Source: Pseudomonadota bacterium (GTDB taxonomy: Bacteria; Pseudomonadota; Alphaproteobacteria; Rhizobiales; Hyphomicrobiaceae). Taken from it: DNA of 60,637 bases. The notes beneath the pieces are model-generated. The model did not search any database and had not been told where the DNA came from. It saw nothing but the letters and a program-made list of their open reading frames with translations. Below are positions 43,525 through 51,903 of the stretch, in pieces (the stretch's first letter is position 1; each line of letters opens with the position of its first letter). The stretch lies in contig JAEZRM010000101.1 of assembly GCA_023412805.1 (NCBI GenBank), positions 1-60,637 of the forward strand. Reading direction: 5' to 3'. Both the position numbers and the translations under genes were made by a program.

Positions 43525-44223
43525 ATGCTGCGTCTGAGGCACTTTCCGCTGTGCCCCTACTCCCGCTCGATCCGCCTGGCGCTGCAGGAACTCAATCTCG
43601 CACATGAGCTTGTGGTCGAGAGCGCCGACTTGGCAGTTCCGGGCGCGCGCGGACTTGCCTTGCCCGCCGACCTTCCGCTTTTGGAGCTGGAAGAGGGGGG
43701 CGTGGTCGCTGGCGCTTACGCCATTAGCGAATATCTCGACGAGATTGCAGGGCGCGGCGCGCTGGAGGTCCGCGGCCCGCGGCCCTTTCCAGGTACCGGC
43801 GAGGACCGTGCCGAGGCGCGCCGCCTCGTCGACTGGTTTCATCGCCGGCTCGATCGGGAGGTTACCCAGCAACTCCTGGCTGCCAAGGCGTGGCCGCGCC
43901 TTCTGTCCGGGCCACCGACCGGCGCGCCGAGTTCGAGCGGTCTCAGGGCTGCGCACGCGAGCCTGCGCCAGCATCTCGACTATGTCGGCTATCTTGCCGA
44001 CACGCGACGCTGGCTGGCGGGAGATGAACCCAGCTTCGCCGATCTCGCGGCGGCGGCGCATTTCTCGGTGCTCGACTACCTCTCGGAGGTGCCATGGGAA
44101 AGCGCACCAAGCGCCAAAGTCTGGTACGCGCGGGTGAAATCGCGCCCCTCGTTTCGCCCCCTGCTTGCCGATCGGCTGCCGGCGCTGCCGCCGCCTGCCC
44201 ACTACGCCGATCTCGATTTTTGA
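43525..44223 (+). CDS. Glutathione S-transferase family protein
   Basis: This 232-residue protein has the N-terminal thioredoxin-like domain (HFPLCPYSRSIRLALQELNL, with C10 and S13 near the glutathione site) and an all-helical C-terminal domain (about 90-215) with the WLAGDEPSFADLAAAA capping motif. It resembles bacterial GSTs that are often coupled to epoxyqueuosine reductase genes in Rhizobiales, but no such gene follows here. Detoxification or disulfide-exchange roles are both possible. Confidence 0.82.
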   Translation: MLRLRHFPLCPYSRSIRLALQELNLAHELVVESADLAVPGARGLALPADLPLLELEEGGVVAGAYAISEYLDEIAGRGALEVRGPRPFPGTGEDRAEARRLVDWFHRRLDREVTQQLLAAKAWPRLLSGPPTGAPSSSGLRAAHASLRQHLDYVGYLADTRRWLAGDEPSFADLAAAAHFSVLDYLSEVPWESAPSAKVWYARVKSRPSFRPLLADRLPALPPPAHYADLDF

Positions 44224-44378
44224 AGGCGCGCATTGCTGACTTACGTTGCGCGACAGCCACCTATCTCGGCCCCGCCGGTGGATTTCCCCGCCGGGTCTTG
44301 CCAATAGGGCGTTCCCCATGCGACCACCCTTCCCACGGGCGCGACCCGAGATTCGGCCGGATTACCGCCGCTCATCGC

Positions 44379-44394
44379 ATGTGATGCGTCACAT
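44379..44394. repeat. Perfect palindrome ATGTGA-tgcg-TCACAT
   Basis: A 6-bp perfect inverted repeat with a 4-nt centre. It resembles a CRP/FNR-type half-site pair (TGTGA...TCACA), but the centre is 4 rather than 6 nt, so I do not call it an operator. It directly precedes the first large hairpin upstream of parE. Confidence 0.5.
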
Positions 44395-44471
44395 CAGTGT
44401 CCCGATGCCGAAGTTCGCCACCGCTCGATGCGTAGGGCGAGAGCGAACTTCGGCATCAAAAGGGACACTGA
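44394..44471 (+). repeat. Large hairpin 1 upstream of parE
   Basis: TCAGTGTCCC (44394-44403) and GATGCCGAAGTTCGC (44404-44418) are repeated in inverted order as GCGAACTTCGGCATC (44443-44457) and GGGACACTGA (44462-44471). This gives 10 + 15 perfect pairs with one AAAA bulge and a 24-nt loop (44419-44442). It has no T-run. The transcript would form a very stable stem. Confidence 0.8.
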
Positions 44472-44484
44472 CATCGAGATGCTG

Positions 44485-44560
44485 CTGGTGTGATTCAGAT
44501 CGAGAAATTCGCTTGCTACCTAGCGGAAAGCACAGGCGAATTTCTCGAACATCACACCAG
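44485..44560 (+). repeat. Large hairpin 2 upstream of parE
   Basis: CTGGTGTGAT (44485-44494) pairs with ATCACACCAG (44551-44560), and TCGAGAAATTCGC (44500-44512) with GCGAATTTCTCGA (44536-44548). That is 10 + 13 perfect pairs with small internal bulges and a 23-nt loop (44513-44535). The geometry matches hairpin 1, but the sequence is different. It ends 32 nt before the parE ATG. Confidence 0.8.
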
Positions 44561-44592
44561 TCCCGTCCACAGAATGATCGGAGCCATACGCA

Positions 44593-46602
44593 ATGGCATC
44601 CTCCCGTGACCTGTTTGCCAAGCTCGAGGCCGAGTTGACCGAAAAACCGTTGCGCGCCCGCAAGAACGGCGATGCGTCCGATGACTATGGCGCCGATCTC
44701 ATTGAAGTTCTGGAAGGGCTTGAGCCTGTCCGCCGCCGTCCCGGCATGTACATTGGCGGCACGGACGAGAAGGCGCTGCACCATCTGTTCGCCGAAGTCA
44801 TCGACAACTCGATGGACGAGGCGGTGGCGGGACACGCGACATGGATCGAGGTGCGCCTCGACGCCGATGGCTTCCTCAGCGTCGCCGACAACGGCCGCGG
44901 CATCCCGATCGACCCGCACCCGAAGTTCAAGAACAAGTCGGCACTCGAAGTCGTCATGTGCACGCTGCACGCGGGCGGCAAGTTCGACAGCAAGGCCTAT
45001 CAGACATCCGGCGGCCTGCATGGCGTCGGCGTGTCCGTCGTCAACGCGCTCTCCGATCATCTCGAAGTCGAGGTTGCGCGCGGGCAGCAGCTCTATCGCA
45101 TGATCTTCAGCCGCGGCCTTCCGCAAACGAAGCTCGAGAAACTCGGTTCGATCATGAACCGGCGCGGCACGAAAGTGCGCTTCCGTCCCGACGAGCAAAT
45201 CTTCGGCAAGGGCGCGATCTTCAAGCCGGCGCGTCTCCTCAAGATGGCGCGGTCTAAGGCCTATCTCTTCGGCGGCGTCGAAATCCGCTGGTTCTGTGAT
45301 CCATCGCTCATCAAGGACGACACGCCGGCCGAGGCGACGTTCCATTTCCCCGGCGGGCTCAAGGACTACCTAACCGCTTCGATCGACGGCCAGACGCGCG
45401 TCACCAAGGACATTTTCGCTGGTCGCATCGAGAAGAAGGAAGGGCACGGCTCCGTCGAGTGGGCGATGTGCTGGATCAGCGACGAGGACGGCTTTCAGCA
45501 CTCGTACTGCAATACTGTGCCGACGCCTGAAGGTGGCACGCACGAGCAGGGCTTGCGCAATGCGCTGACCAAGGGTCTGCGCGCCTACGGAGAGCTCACC
45601 GGTAACAAGAAGTCGGCGCAGATTACCGCCGAGGACATCATCGGTACGTCGGCCGGAATGCTGTCGGTCTTCATTCGCGAGCCGGAGTTTCAGGGCCAGA
45701 CGAAGGATCGCCTCGCAACACAGGAAGCGGCGCGCATCGTCGAAAGTGCCGTGCGCGACGCCTTTGATCACTGGCTCGCGGACAGTCCGCAGCAGGCAAC
45801 GCGCCTTCTCGAATGGACGGTCGATCAGGCCGAGGATCGCCTCAAACGTCGCCGCGAGAAAGAGATCGGCCGCCAGAACGCGACGCGCAAGCTGCGCCTT
45901 CCCGGTAAGCTCATCGATTGCTCCAGCACGAGCGGCGATACCGAGATTTTCCTCGTCGAGGGCGACTCGGCCGGTGGTTCGGCCAAGCAGGCGCGCAATC
46001 CGAAGACGCAGGCCGTGCTGCCGCTGCGTGGCAAGATCCTCAACGTCGCCAACGCGACCTCGGCAAAGCTGTCGCAGAACCAGCTTCTCACCGATCTGGT
46101 GACGGCGCTGGGCGTCGGCATAGGTTCGAAGTATCGCGACGAGGATCTGCGCTACGATCGCGTGATCGTCATGACGGATGCCGATGTGGACGGCGCGCAC
46201 ATCGCTTCGCTGCTGATCACGTTCTTCTATCAGGAGATGCCGGAGCTTGTGGCCAACGGCCATCTGCATCTCGCGGTGCCGCCGCTCTACCGTCTCACGC
46301 AGGGCGGCAAGGTGGTCTATGCGCGCGACGATCGCCAGAAGGACCAGCTCATGGAGAGCGAGTTCAAGGGGCGGGGCAAAGTGGACATCACGCGCTTCAA
46401 AGGCCTCGGCGAGATGGACTTCAAGGATCTCAAGGTCACGACCATGGATCCCACGAAGCGCGTTTTGCTCCGGGTGGAAGTCGTAGAAGACGAGAAGCCG
46501 GCCGTTTCCGAGGCCGTGAACGCGCTTATGGGCTCGAAGCCGGAGTTGCGCTTCCGGTTCATCCAGGAACGCGCGGCCTTCGCCAAGGATCTGGATATCT
46601 GA
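44593..46602 (+). CDS. parE: DNA topoisomerase IV subunit B
   Basis: This 669-residue type II topoisomerase subunit decatenates daughter chromosomes with ParC. The GHKL ATPase part has EVIDNSMDEA and DNGRGIP, followed by the transducer. The TOPRIM domain has LVEGDSAGGSAKQARN and DADVDGAHI. The C-terminus ends as expected for ParE and lacks the GyrB insertion. The 65-residue N-terminal segment with DYGADLIEVLEGLEPVRRRP is the usual entry to the ATPase. parC is not in the window. Confidence 0.94.
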   Translation: MASSRDLFAKLEAELTEKPLRARKNGDASDDYGADLIEVLEGLEPVRRRPGMYIGGTDEKALHHLFAEVIDNSMDEAVAGHATWIEVRLDADGFLSVADNGRGIPIDPHPKFKNKSALEVVMCTLHAGGKFDSKAYQTSGGLHGVGVSVVNALSDHLEVEVARGQQLYRMIFSRGLPQTKLEKLGSIMNRRGTKVRFRPDEQIFGKGAIFKPARLLKMARSKAYLFGGVEIRWFCDPSLIKDDTPAEATFHFPGGLKDYLTASIDGQTRVTKDIFAGRIEKKEGHGSVEWAMCWISDEDGFQHSYCNTVPTPEGGTHEQGLRNALTKGLRAYGELTGNKKSAQITAEDIIGTSAGMLSVFIREPEFQGQTKDRLATQEAARIVESAVRDAFDHWLADSPQQATRLLEWTVDQAEDRLKRRREKEIGRQNATRKLRLPGKLIDCSSTSGDTEIFLVEGDSAGGSAKQARNPKTQAVLPLRGKILNVANATSAKLSQNQLLTDLVTALGVGIGSKYRDEDLRYDRVIVMTDADVDGAHIASLLITFFYQEMPELVANGHLHLAVPPLYRLTQGGKVVYARDDRQKDQLMESEFKGRGKVDITRFKGLGEMDFKDLKVTTMDPTKRVLLRVEVVEDEKPAVSEAVNALMGSKPELRFRFIQERAAFAKDLDI

Positions 46603-46732
46603 GGATCTGCCCGACGACAGTTGCCGTACTCGACCGGCTGTGGACTGATGTGGGTTCAGTCCGCAAACTAGACGATATTGCAGCCGTACGCCCCGACACC
46701 CGCCACAATCCCGTTGCATGGGATGGCATGTC

Positions 46733-49060
46733 ATGACTGCGCAGTCGACACCGACGCGAGCCCCGACGCCGCCGCCCCCGGCAGCGCCAGGGCGGCCGCG
46801 CGCCTCTCGCCGTCCGCCGCGGCGGGGCTGGGGATCGATCGCGTTGACGATCGCAATGTACACGGCCCTTGCAGTCGTGTTCGTTGTCTTGGCTGCGGCC
46901 ACCTTCCTGCTCGTGGCGCCGCCCGTCGATATCACCCGTGAGCGGGTCGTGACCGAGTTCCGCGCCCGCACAGGCTATGTGCTCGAGCTCAACGGGGCGA
47001 CATCCCTCAATCTGCTGCCGGCGCCGTCCATTGAATTTCGCGATGTCGTGGTGGCCACCTCCGAGGAAGGTGGTGCGCCCGTGCTTCGTGTCGAGTCCGT
47101 CGAGATCGAAGCGGAGCTGTGGTCGCTGCTCTGGGGGCGCGTGCGGCCGGATCGCATCGCGCTGCGTCGCCCGCAACTCGATTTGGTCATCGGACAGGAC
47201 GGCCGCCGCAAGTGGCTGAAAGCCGAGCATGATGCTGCGCGGCAAGTGCGCGTTGCCCAGGTCGTGCGCGATATCAACGCGGGCCGCTTCTCGAGCCCGG
47301 CATTGCAGGCGGTGTCGCAAAAGGACGGCGCTCCGCTCGATGATGATGGCGTCTTGGATGAAGAGACGCCACGCTCCGGAAAGAAGCGCGAGCGCCAGCG
47401 TGACGGCGCATTGCAGGCCGGAGACCTCACGATCCATGTCTCTGATGGCATCGTCCGCTACCGTGATCTGCGCACGGGGAGCCTGACACAGGCGGATCAG
47501 CTTCAGCTTCGACTGTCCCGGCGTGAAGATCGCAAGGGAACGCCTCTCAGAGGTCGCGGCAGCGTCGCCTACAACGGCGAGATCGTGAAGTTCGATATTG
47601 GCGCCGAGCCTGCTCAGCAAACCTTGCGAGGCGTGGAGAAGCTCTCGCTTCGGCTCAACGGCCGCCACGGCACCGCGCGTTTTGACGGTGCTGTGGGCAC
47701 TGTCGACAAGCTCTCCCTGAAAGGAAAGCTTGATGTGACGACGCCATCGGTCATCGAGGCCGGACGATGGCTGGGGATGCGGGTCCGCGACGGTGCGGGA
47801 TTGAGCGGGGCGATTGCTCTGAAGGGGCAGCTCGAAGCTGACGAGAGCCGCGCGCGCATCGAGGCGATGCAGTTCAAGGCCGCCGGCATTGACGCGCGTG
47901 GCGATGTCGAGGTGGCGCTCGGCCGGCGGCCGCGATTTGCTGCCGATCTGATGCTGGCCGAACTCGACTTCGATCGACTGCGCGAGGAAAAGGCGACAAC
48001 CCGCACGCGCCGGAGCGAGGAGCGCGAGCGCAGCCGCAGTGTTCGCCGGGTCGAGACCTCCCGTGCGCCGAAGCCTGCAGCAGACGCCGAGAATGATACG
48101 GTGGCCGACGAAGATGGGCAGCCGCGCGAGAGCCGGGCACCACGATCCTGGCGGACGGATCCGATTGCCTTCACGGAGCTGAGTTCAGCCGATGGCGAAG
48201 CACGTCTGCGCGCCACTCGTGTCGTCTGGCGCGGTGCCGTCCTGACAGATGCCGTCGGCGGCCTGTCGCTCGCCGATGGTGCGCTGAGGCTCGACATCCG
48301 CGAGGGCGCGATGCACGGCGGCAAGGCCAAGGGCGTGATCACTGCCTCCGCGGCCGGCCATGTGGGTATCGACTTGGCGCTCGATGGTGTGAGCGCGCTC
48401 GAAACGCTCGGCAATGCGGGACGCTTCGAGGTGCTGGACGGGCCGGCCCGGATCCGCCTTGCCGTCGCCGGGCACGGCGCCAGCGAGCAGGAGATCGTTG
48501 GCACGCTGGCCGGCACGGCCTCCATGGAGATTGCCGAGGGTGCCATCCTTGGTTGGAGCGTCGATCAGATAATCGCCAGCGCAAGGCGCCTGGAAATGCC
48601 CAATCTCGAGCGCAATCCGTCAGCCCGCACGCCCTTCTCGCGACTTTCTGCGAGCCTCGCCATCAAGGATGGCATCGCGACGGGCAAGGACATGCGCATT
48701 GCCGCCTCGCCGATCAGCCTGGACAGCTCGGGTACGATAAACCTCCCAGCCCGGACGCTCGATATGACGCTCAATCCGCGGTTGGCCGACGGCGCAGCCA
48801 CGGGCAATGCAAAGAGTCTGGCGGGGTTGAGTGTGCCGTTGCAGCTCGCCGGACCGTGGCACCGCCCGCGCCTGCGCGGTGACTACCAGAGCATCCTGAA
48901 GAGCTCGCAGAAGGTGATCGACGGGGTGCGCGAGACGGCGCGCGGGATCAAGGACGAGGATATCGACAAGGCAGCAAAGCGTCTGCTCGGCGATACACCG
49001 GAGGCGGAGAAGGGCGCCAAGCGCGCCAAGGATCTGCTCAAGCGCTTTCTTGAGAAGTAG
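46733..49060 (+). CDS. AsmA family outer-membrane biogenesis protein
   Basis: This protein of about 775 residues has a basic, proline-rich cytoplasmic start and one membrane helix (about 36-60). A large periplasmic part follows: an N-terminal AsmA chorein-like segment (about 65-180) and a C-terminal domain (about 560-740) with TRKLDMTLNP-type repeats (here LPARTLDMTLNPRL). A charged low-complexity linker of about 415-465 separates them. AsmA-like proteins bridge membranes and transport phospholipids. The ORF also opens at 46718; GGGATGG favours 46733. It follows parE by 130 nt. Confidence 0.8.
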   Translation: MTAQSTPTRAPTPPPPAAPGRPRASRRPPRRGWGSIALTIAMYTALAVVFVVLAAATFLLVAPPVDITRERVVTEFRARTGYVLELNGATSLNLLPAPSIEFRDVVVATSEEGGAPVLRVESVEIEAELWSLLWGRVRPDRIALRRPQLDLVIGQDGRRKWLKAEHDAARQVRVAQVVRDINAGRFSSPALQAVSQKDGAPLDDDGVLDEETPRSGKKRERQRDGALQAGDLTIHVSDGIVRYRDLRTGSLTQADQLQLRLSRREDRKGTPLRGRGSVAYNGEIVKFDIGAEPAQQTLRGVEKLSLRLNGRHGTARFDGAVGTVDKLSLKGKLDVTTPSVIEAGRWLGMRVRDGAGLSGAIALKGQLEADESRARIEAMQFKAAGIDARGDVEVALGRRPRFAADLMLAELDFDRLREEKATTRTRRSEERERSRSVRRVETSRAPKPAADAENDTVADEDGQPRESRAPRSWRTDPIAFTELSSADGEARLRATRVVWRGAVLTDAVGGLSLADGALRLDIREGAMHGGKAKGVITASAAGHVGIDLALDGVSALETLGNAGRFEVLDGPARIRLAVAGHGASEQEIVGTLAGTASMEIAEGAILGWSVDQIIASARRLEMPNLERNPSARTPFSRLSASLAIKDGIATGKDMRIAASPISLDSSGTINLPARTLDMTLNPRLADGAATGNAKSLAGLSVPLQLAGPWHRPRLRGDYQSILKSSQKVIDGVRETARGIKDEDIDKAAKRLLGDTPEAEKGAKRAKDLLKRFLEK

Positions 49061-49290
49061 AGCCCTTTGAAAAACGGGCTCGGCGCACTGTGCGTACACC
49101 GACAGTCGTCATCGCTGGCAACGGAGAAAACTTTTTTGCCGCAAGGGGGCAAAAGGTCTTGCGTGGGGGGGCGATTGGCCTCATATCACGCGTCTCCGTT
49201 CGTCCACCTGCCCCAAAGGTCAAGGATCTCCTGAAACCCCAAGGTAAGGAGCGGACGGGTCACATCTGTCTGCTGGTTGGGGAGGGTCAC
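49061..49290. other. speD leader region with a 7-bp hairpin
   Basis: TTTTGCC (49134-49140) pairs with GGCAAAA (49148-49154), a 7-bp perfect hairpin within the 230-nt gap before speD. The frame continuing upstream from speD (49090) has no clear ribosome site and no family similarity. The hairpin may serve as an asmA 3' end or as a leader element of speD. I see nothing else. Confidence 0.4.
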
Positions 49291-49857
49291 ATGGCCTTTG
49301 ATGACACCCTCTTCCAATTGGGGATGGACTTGACTCGTTCAAGCCCCGCCCAAAAGGAAGACCTTATCTACGCTGCACCCGTCGCAAACGATGATCGTAA
49401 GGATTTTTTCATCGAGCGAGACGGCGTGAGGTTCGCGGGTTCGCACCTCATCATCGACGTGTTTGGCGGCAAGCGTCTGGACGACTTGCCCTACATCAAG
49501 ACGACGCTCGAGCGCTGTGCCCGGGCTGCTGGAGCGACGCTGCTCAACGTTCATCTGCATCCGACCTCTCCGAAGGGCGGGGTCGCAGGTGTGGCGGTGC
49601 TGGCGGAGTCGCACATCACCATCCATAGCTGGCCCGAGGCCGGTTATGCGGCACTCGACGTGTTCATGTGCGGCGATACCAAGCCGCATCTGGTCGTGCC
49701 TCTGCTCAAGGCGGCCTTCGACGCTGCTGATGTGAAGGTGCATGAGCATCGTCGTGGCGAGGCTCTCGAGCCGCGCCGCTGGCAGGCAGCCGCCCGCCAG
49801 CCGGTATCGTTCGGCAAGGCCAAGGCGGCCCGCCGGCGCCAGCGTCAGGCGGCCTAA
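49291..49857 (+). CDS. speD: S-adenosylmethionine decarboxylase proenzyme
   Basis: This 188-residue class 1 AdoMetDC proenzyme self-cleaves before S107 in LAESHITIHSWPE, giving a pyruvoyl group. It makes decarboxylated SAM for spermidine synthesis. Motifs are complete, and the C-terminus has an Arg/Lys-rich tail (about 150-188). The strong GGGGAGGG just before the ATG decides the start over the longer ORF at 49090. No speE, the usual partner, is present. A terminator follows. Confidence 0.94.
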   Translation: MAFDDTLFQLGMDLTRSSPAQKEDLIYAAPVANDDRKDFFIERDGVRFAGSHLIIDVFGGKRLDDLPYIKTTLERCARAAGATLLNVHLHPTSPKGGVAGVAVLAESHITIHSWPEAGYAALDVFMCGDTKPHLVVPLLKAAFDAADVKVHEHRRGEALEPRRWQAAARQPVSFGKAKAARRRQRQAA

Positions 49858-49891
49858 TCAGCCAGCCCGAACGACCAGTCTGAGACAGATC

Positions 49892-49928
49892 GCGCGCCTT
49901 CCGGAAACGGGAGGCGCGCTTTCTTTTT
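49892..49928 (+). terminator. Rho-independent terminator after speD
   Basis: GCGCGCC (49892-49898) pairs with GGCGCGC (49913-49919), with extra pairing inside the loop, followed by TTTCTTTTT (49920-49928). It lies 35 nt after the speD stop and isolates the PhnB-like gene. Confidence 0.85.
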
Positions 49929-50038
49929 GGGGGATCGACGTAGCGTATGACAAAAAATGCGCGAGGTGTCGGATCTGCGTGGCCTGATCCGTCTTTAGGA
50001 AGGGAGCCAGGAGAGGCGCCAGAACGAAAGGACACGCC

Positions 50039-50524
50039 ATGGCCCAGACGATACCCAAGAACACGATCTGCGTTTGGTACGACAAGGATGCCGAAGCTGC
50101 GGCGCGCTTCTACGCCGAAGTTTTTCCCGACAGTGCCGTCCATGCGGTTCATCGCGCGCCAAGCGACTACCCGTCCGGCAAGAAAGGTGACGTGCTGACG
50201 GTGGATTTCACCGTGGCAGGCGTCCGTTGCATGGGGCTCAACGGCGGCCCTGCCTTCAAGCAAACCGAAGCCTTCTCGTTCCAGATCGCCACTGACGATC
50301 AGGAAGAGACCGACCGCTATTGGAATGCGATCGTCGGCAATGGCGGCCAGGAGAGCGCATGCGGCTGGTGCAAGGACAAGTGGGGTATCTCCTGGCAGAT
50401 CACGCCGCGTGTCTTGACAGAGGCGATGGCGGCAGGCGGCGCCGAAGCCAAGCGCGCATTCGAGGTGATGATGACCATGAAGAAAATCGACGTCGCGGCA
50501 ATCGAGGCGGCGCGGCGCGGTTGA
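50039..50524 (+). CDS. PhnB-like VOC family protein
   Basis: This 161-residue protein is a 3-demethylubiquinone-9 methyltransferase-like (PhnB) member of the VOC fold. Typical motifs are NTICVWYDKDAEAAARFYAEVF at the start and GWCKDKWGISWQITP (about 109-123). The family's physiological substrates are mostly unknown. It has its own start site after a terminator and is convergent with an MFS gene. Confidence 0.8.
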   Translation: MAQTIPKNTICVWYDKDAEAAARFYAEVFPDSAVHAVHRAPSDYPSGKKGDVLTVDFTVAGVRCMGLNGGPAFKQTEAFSFQIATDDQEETDRYWNAIVGNGGQESACGWCKDKWGISWQITPRVLTEAMAAGGAEAKRAFEVMMTMKKIDVAAIEAARRG

Positions 50525-50557
50525 AGACCAGGCGCGAGCCCACGCGACCCGCTGCGT

Positions 50558-51832
50558 TCACTCGGCCCTGGTTGGCTGTTTCGGCGGCCTGATGAGGAGC
50601 GCGACAAAAGCGGCCAGTCCCGCGAGCGCAGCAAACGTCGTATGGGAAGCGTCGTAGCTGCCGGTCCAGTCGCGCAGCACACCCGACAGCAGCGGGCCTA
50701 TGGCCTGCGCTGTTACCTGGATCGTCAATGCGACGCCGCGAATGGCGCCGAAATTCCTGCGGCCGAAGTAGTCGGCCCAGGCGACAGGCAAACACGTTTG
50801 CATGCCGCCGATGCCGGCGCCGAAGACGCCGGCAGCGAGCACCACATCGCTGGAACTCGAGACGGTTCCAAAGAGCGCCGTGCCCATTGCCATGCCGCAA
50901 GCCGAAAGGACGAGACCCGCACGCACGCCGAGACGGCGGAGCACCAAACCGAGGAGCAGCGCAGACGCGCCCGACGCGGCCGAGAAGAGCGTTACGCCAG
51001 TAACCGCCGTGGCCATGCTGAGGCCACGCTCCGTGACGTGAACGGCCTGATGCAGGCTGATGCCCGCCTGCACAGGCCACACCAGCATTGTAAAGATTGC
51101 GAGAAGCCAGAATGTCGGCGTGGCGAGCGCCTCGGCTCGCGTAAATGTCGGCTCAGGCTCGGCTGCCTTTTCGGGAGTTGTTCCGGCCTCAGGCCTCGCC
51201 GCATCAGGTCTGAGGCCAAGATCCTCCGGTCGACCGACCATCAAGAGCCAAGTCGGCAGAAATCCCGCGACGAGCACCACCACGCCGACCGCGATCCAGC
51301 CCGCGCGCCAGCCGCCATGCTCCATGGCCCAGAACGCGATGAGCGGCATCATCGTGAGGCCGGCCATTTGCGCCAGCAATGCCATAGACAATGCCAGCGG
51401 CCGCCGCGCGACGAACCAGTTCACCACCGCGCCGAGTGTGCCGAGGTCGAATGGCCCCGCGAAATTCATGCGCGCGATGCAGAAGAGCAGGTAGAACGCG
51501 GCCAGATTCCCGATTTGCGACAGCAGGAGAATGGTAAGGCCTGTCGTCAGTACCGCCATGAGAAGGATGGTGCGCGGTCCCTTGCGGTCGAGGAAAGAGC
51601 CGAGCATCGGCGATGTGATGGCGGCCAGAATGCCGCCGAGCGAGACGGCGCCGGAAATCGCGGTTCGCGACCAGCCGAACTCCGCCGTCATCGGGCCGAT
51701 GAACACGGATAGCGTTGCGACAGCCGGGCCGACGCGTGCGATCGACACACAGCACACGACGCCGAGGATGACCCAGCCGTAATAGAACGGCAGCCGCTGC
51801 GCGAGGCGGGCGGCAAACGATGGCTGTGTCAT
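50558..51832 (-). CDS. MFS transporter
   Basis: This 424-residue protein has 12 predicted membrane helices and the loop motifs GSFLDRKGPRTILL (between helices 2 and 3, classical MFS motif A) and an equivalent in the second half. It resembles monocarboxylate/oxalate-formate type carriers. The substrate is unknown. It is monocistronic and separate from the DUF3754 gene upstream by 71 nt on the same strand. Confidence 0.8.
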   Translation of the reverse strand: MTQPSFAARLAQRLPFYYGWVILGVVCCVSIARVGPAVATLSVFIGPMTAEFGWSRTAISGAVSLGGILAAITSPMLGSFLDRKGPRTILLMAVLTTGLTILLLSQIGNLAAFYLLFCIARMNFAGPFDLGTLGAVVNWFVARRPLALSMALLAQMAGLTMMPLIAFWAMEHGGWRAGWIAVGVVVLVAGFLPTWLLMVGRPEDLGLRPDAARPEAGTTPEKAAEPEPTFTRAEALATPTFWLLAIFTMLVWPVQAGISLHQAVHVTERGLSMATAVTGVTLFSAASGASALLLGLVLRRLGVRAGLVLSACGMAMGTALFGTVSSSSDVVLAAGVFGAGIGGMQTCLPVAWADYFGRRNFGAIRGVALTIQVTAQAIGPLLSGVLRDWTGSYDASHTTFAALAGLAAFVALLIRPPKQPTRAE

Positions 51833-51903
51833 TGGACCCTGCGTTTGGTGGGATCGTCACCTTGCCGATCCCTACTTCACCGTCAAGGGGTGCATCGGGA
51901 AGG

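Larger units (their letters stand above)
44224..44592. other. 369-nt region between the GST gene and parE
   Basis: There is no open reading frame of note. The second half is occupied by the palindromes at 44379-44560. The first half (44224-44378) looks unstructured and may contain the parE promoter. Confidence 0.5.

Noticed and set aside
44379..44394. CRP/FNR operator
   Set aside because: The half-sites fit, but the centre is 4 nt rather than the 6 expected, so it is reported only as a palindrome.
49090..49290. N-terminal extension of SpeD
   Set aside because: The extra 67 codons have no family similarity, and a strong ribosome site precedes the internal ATG at 49291.
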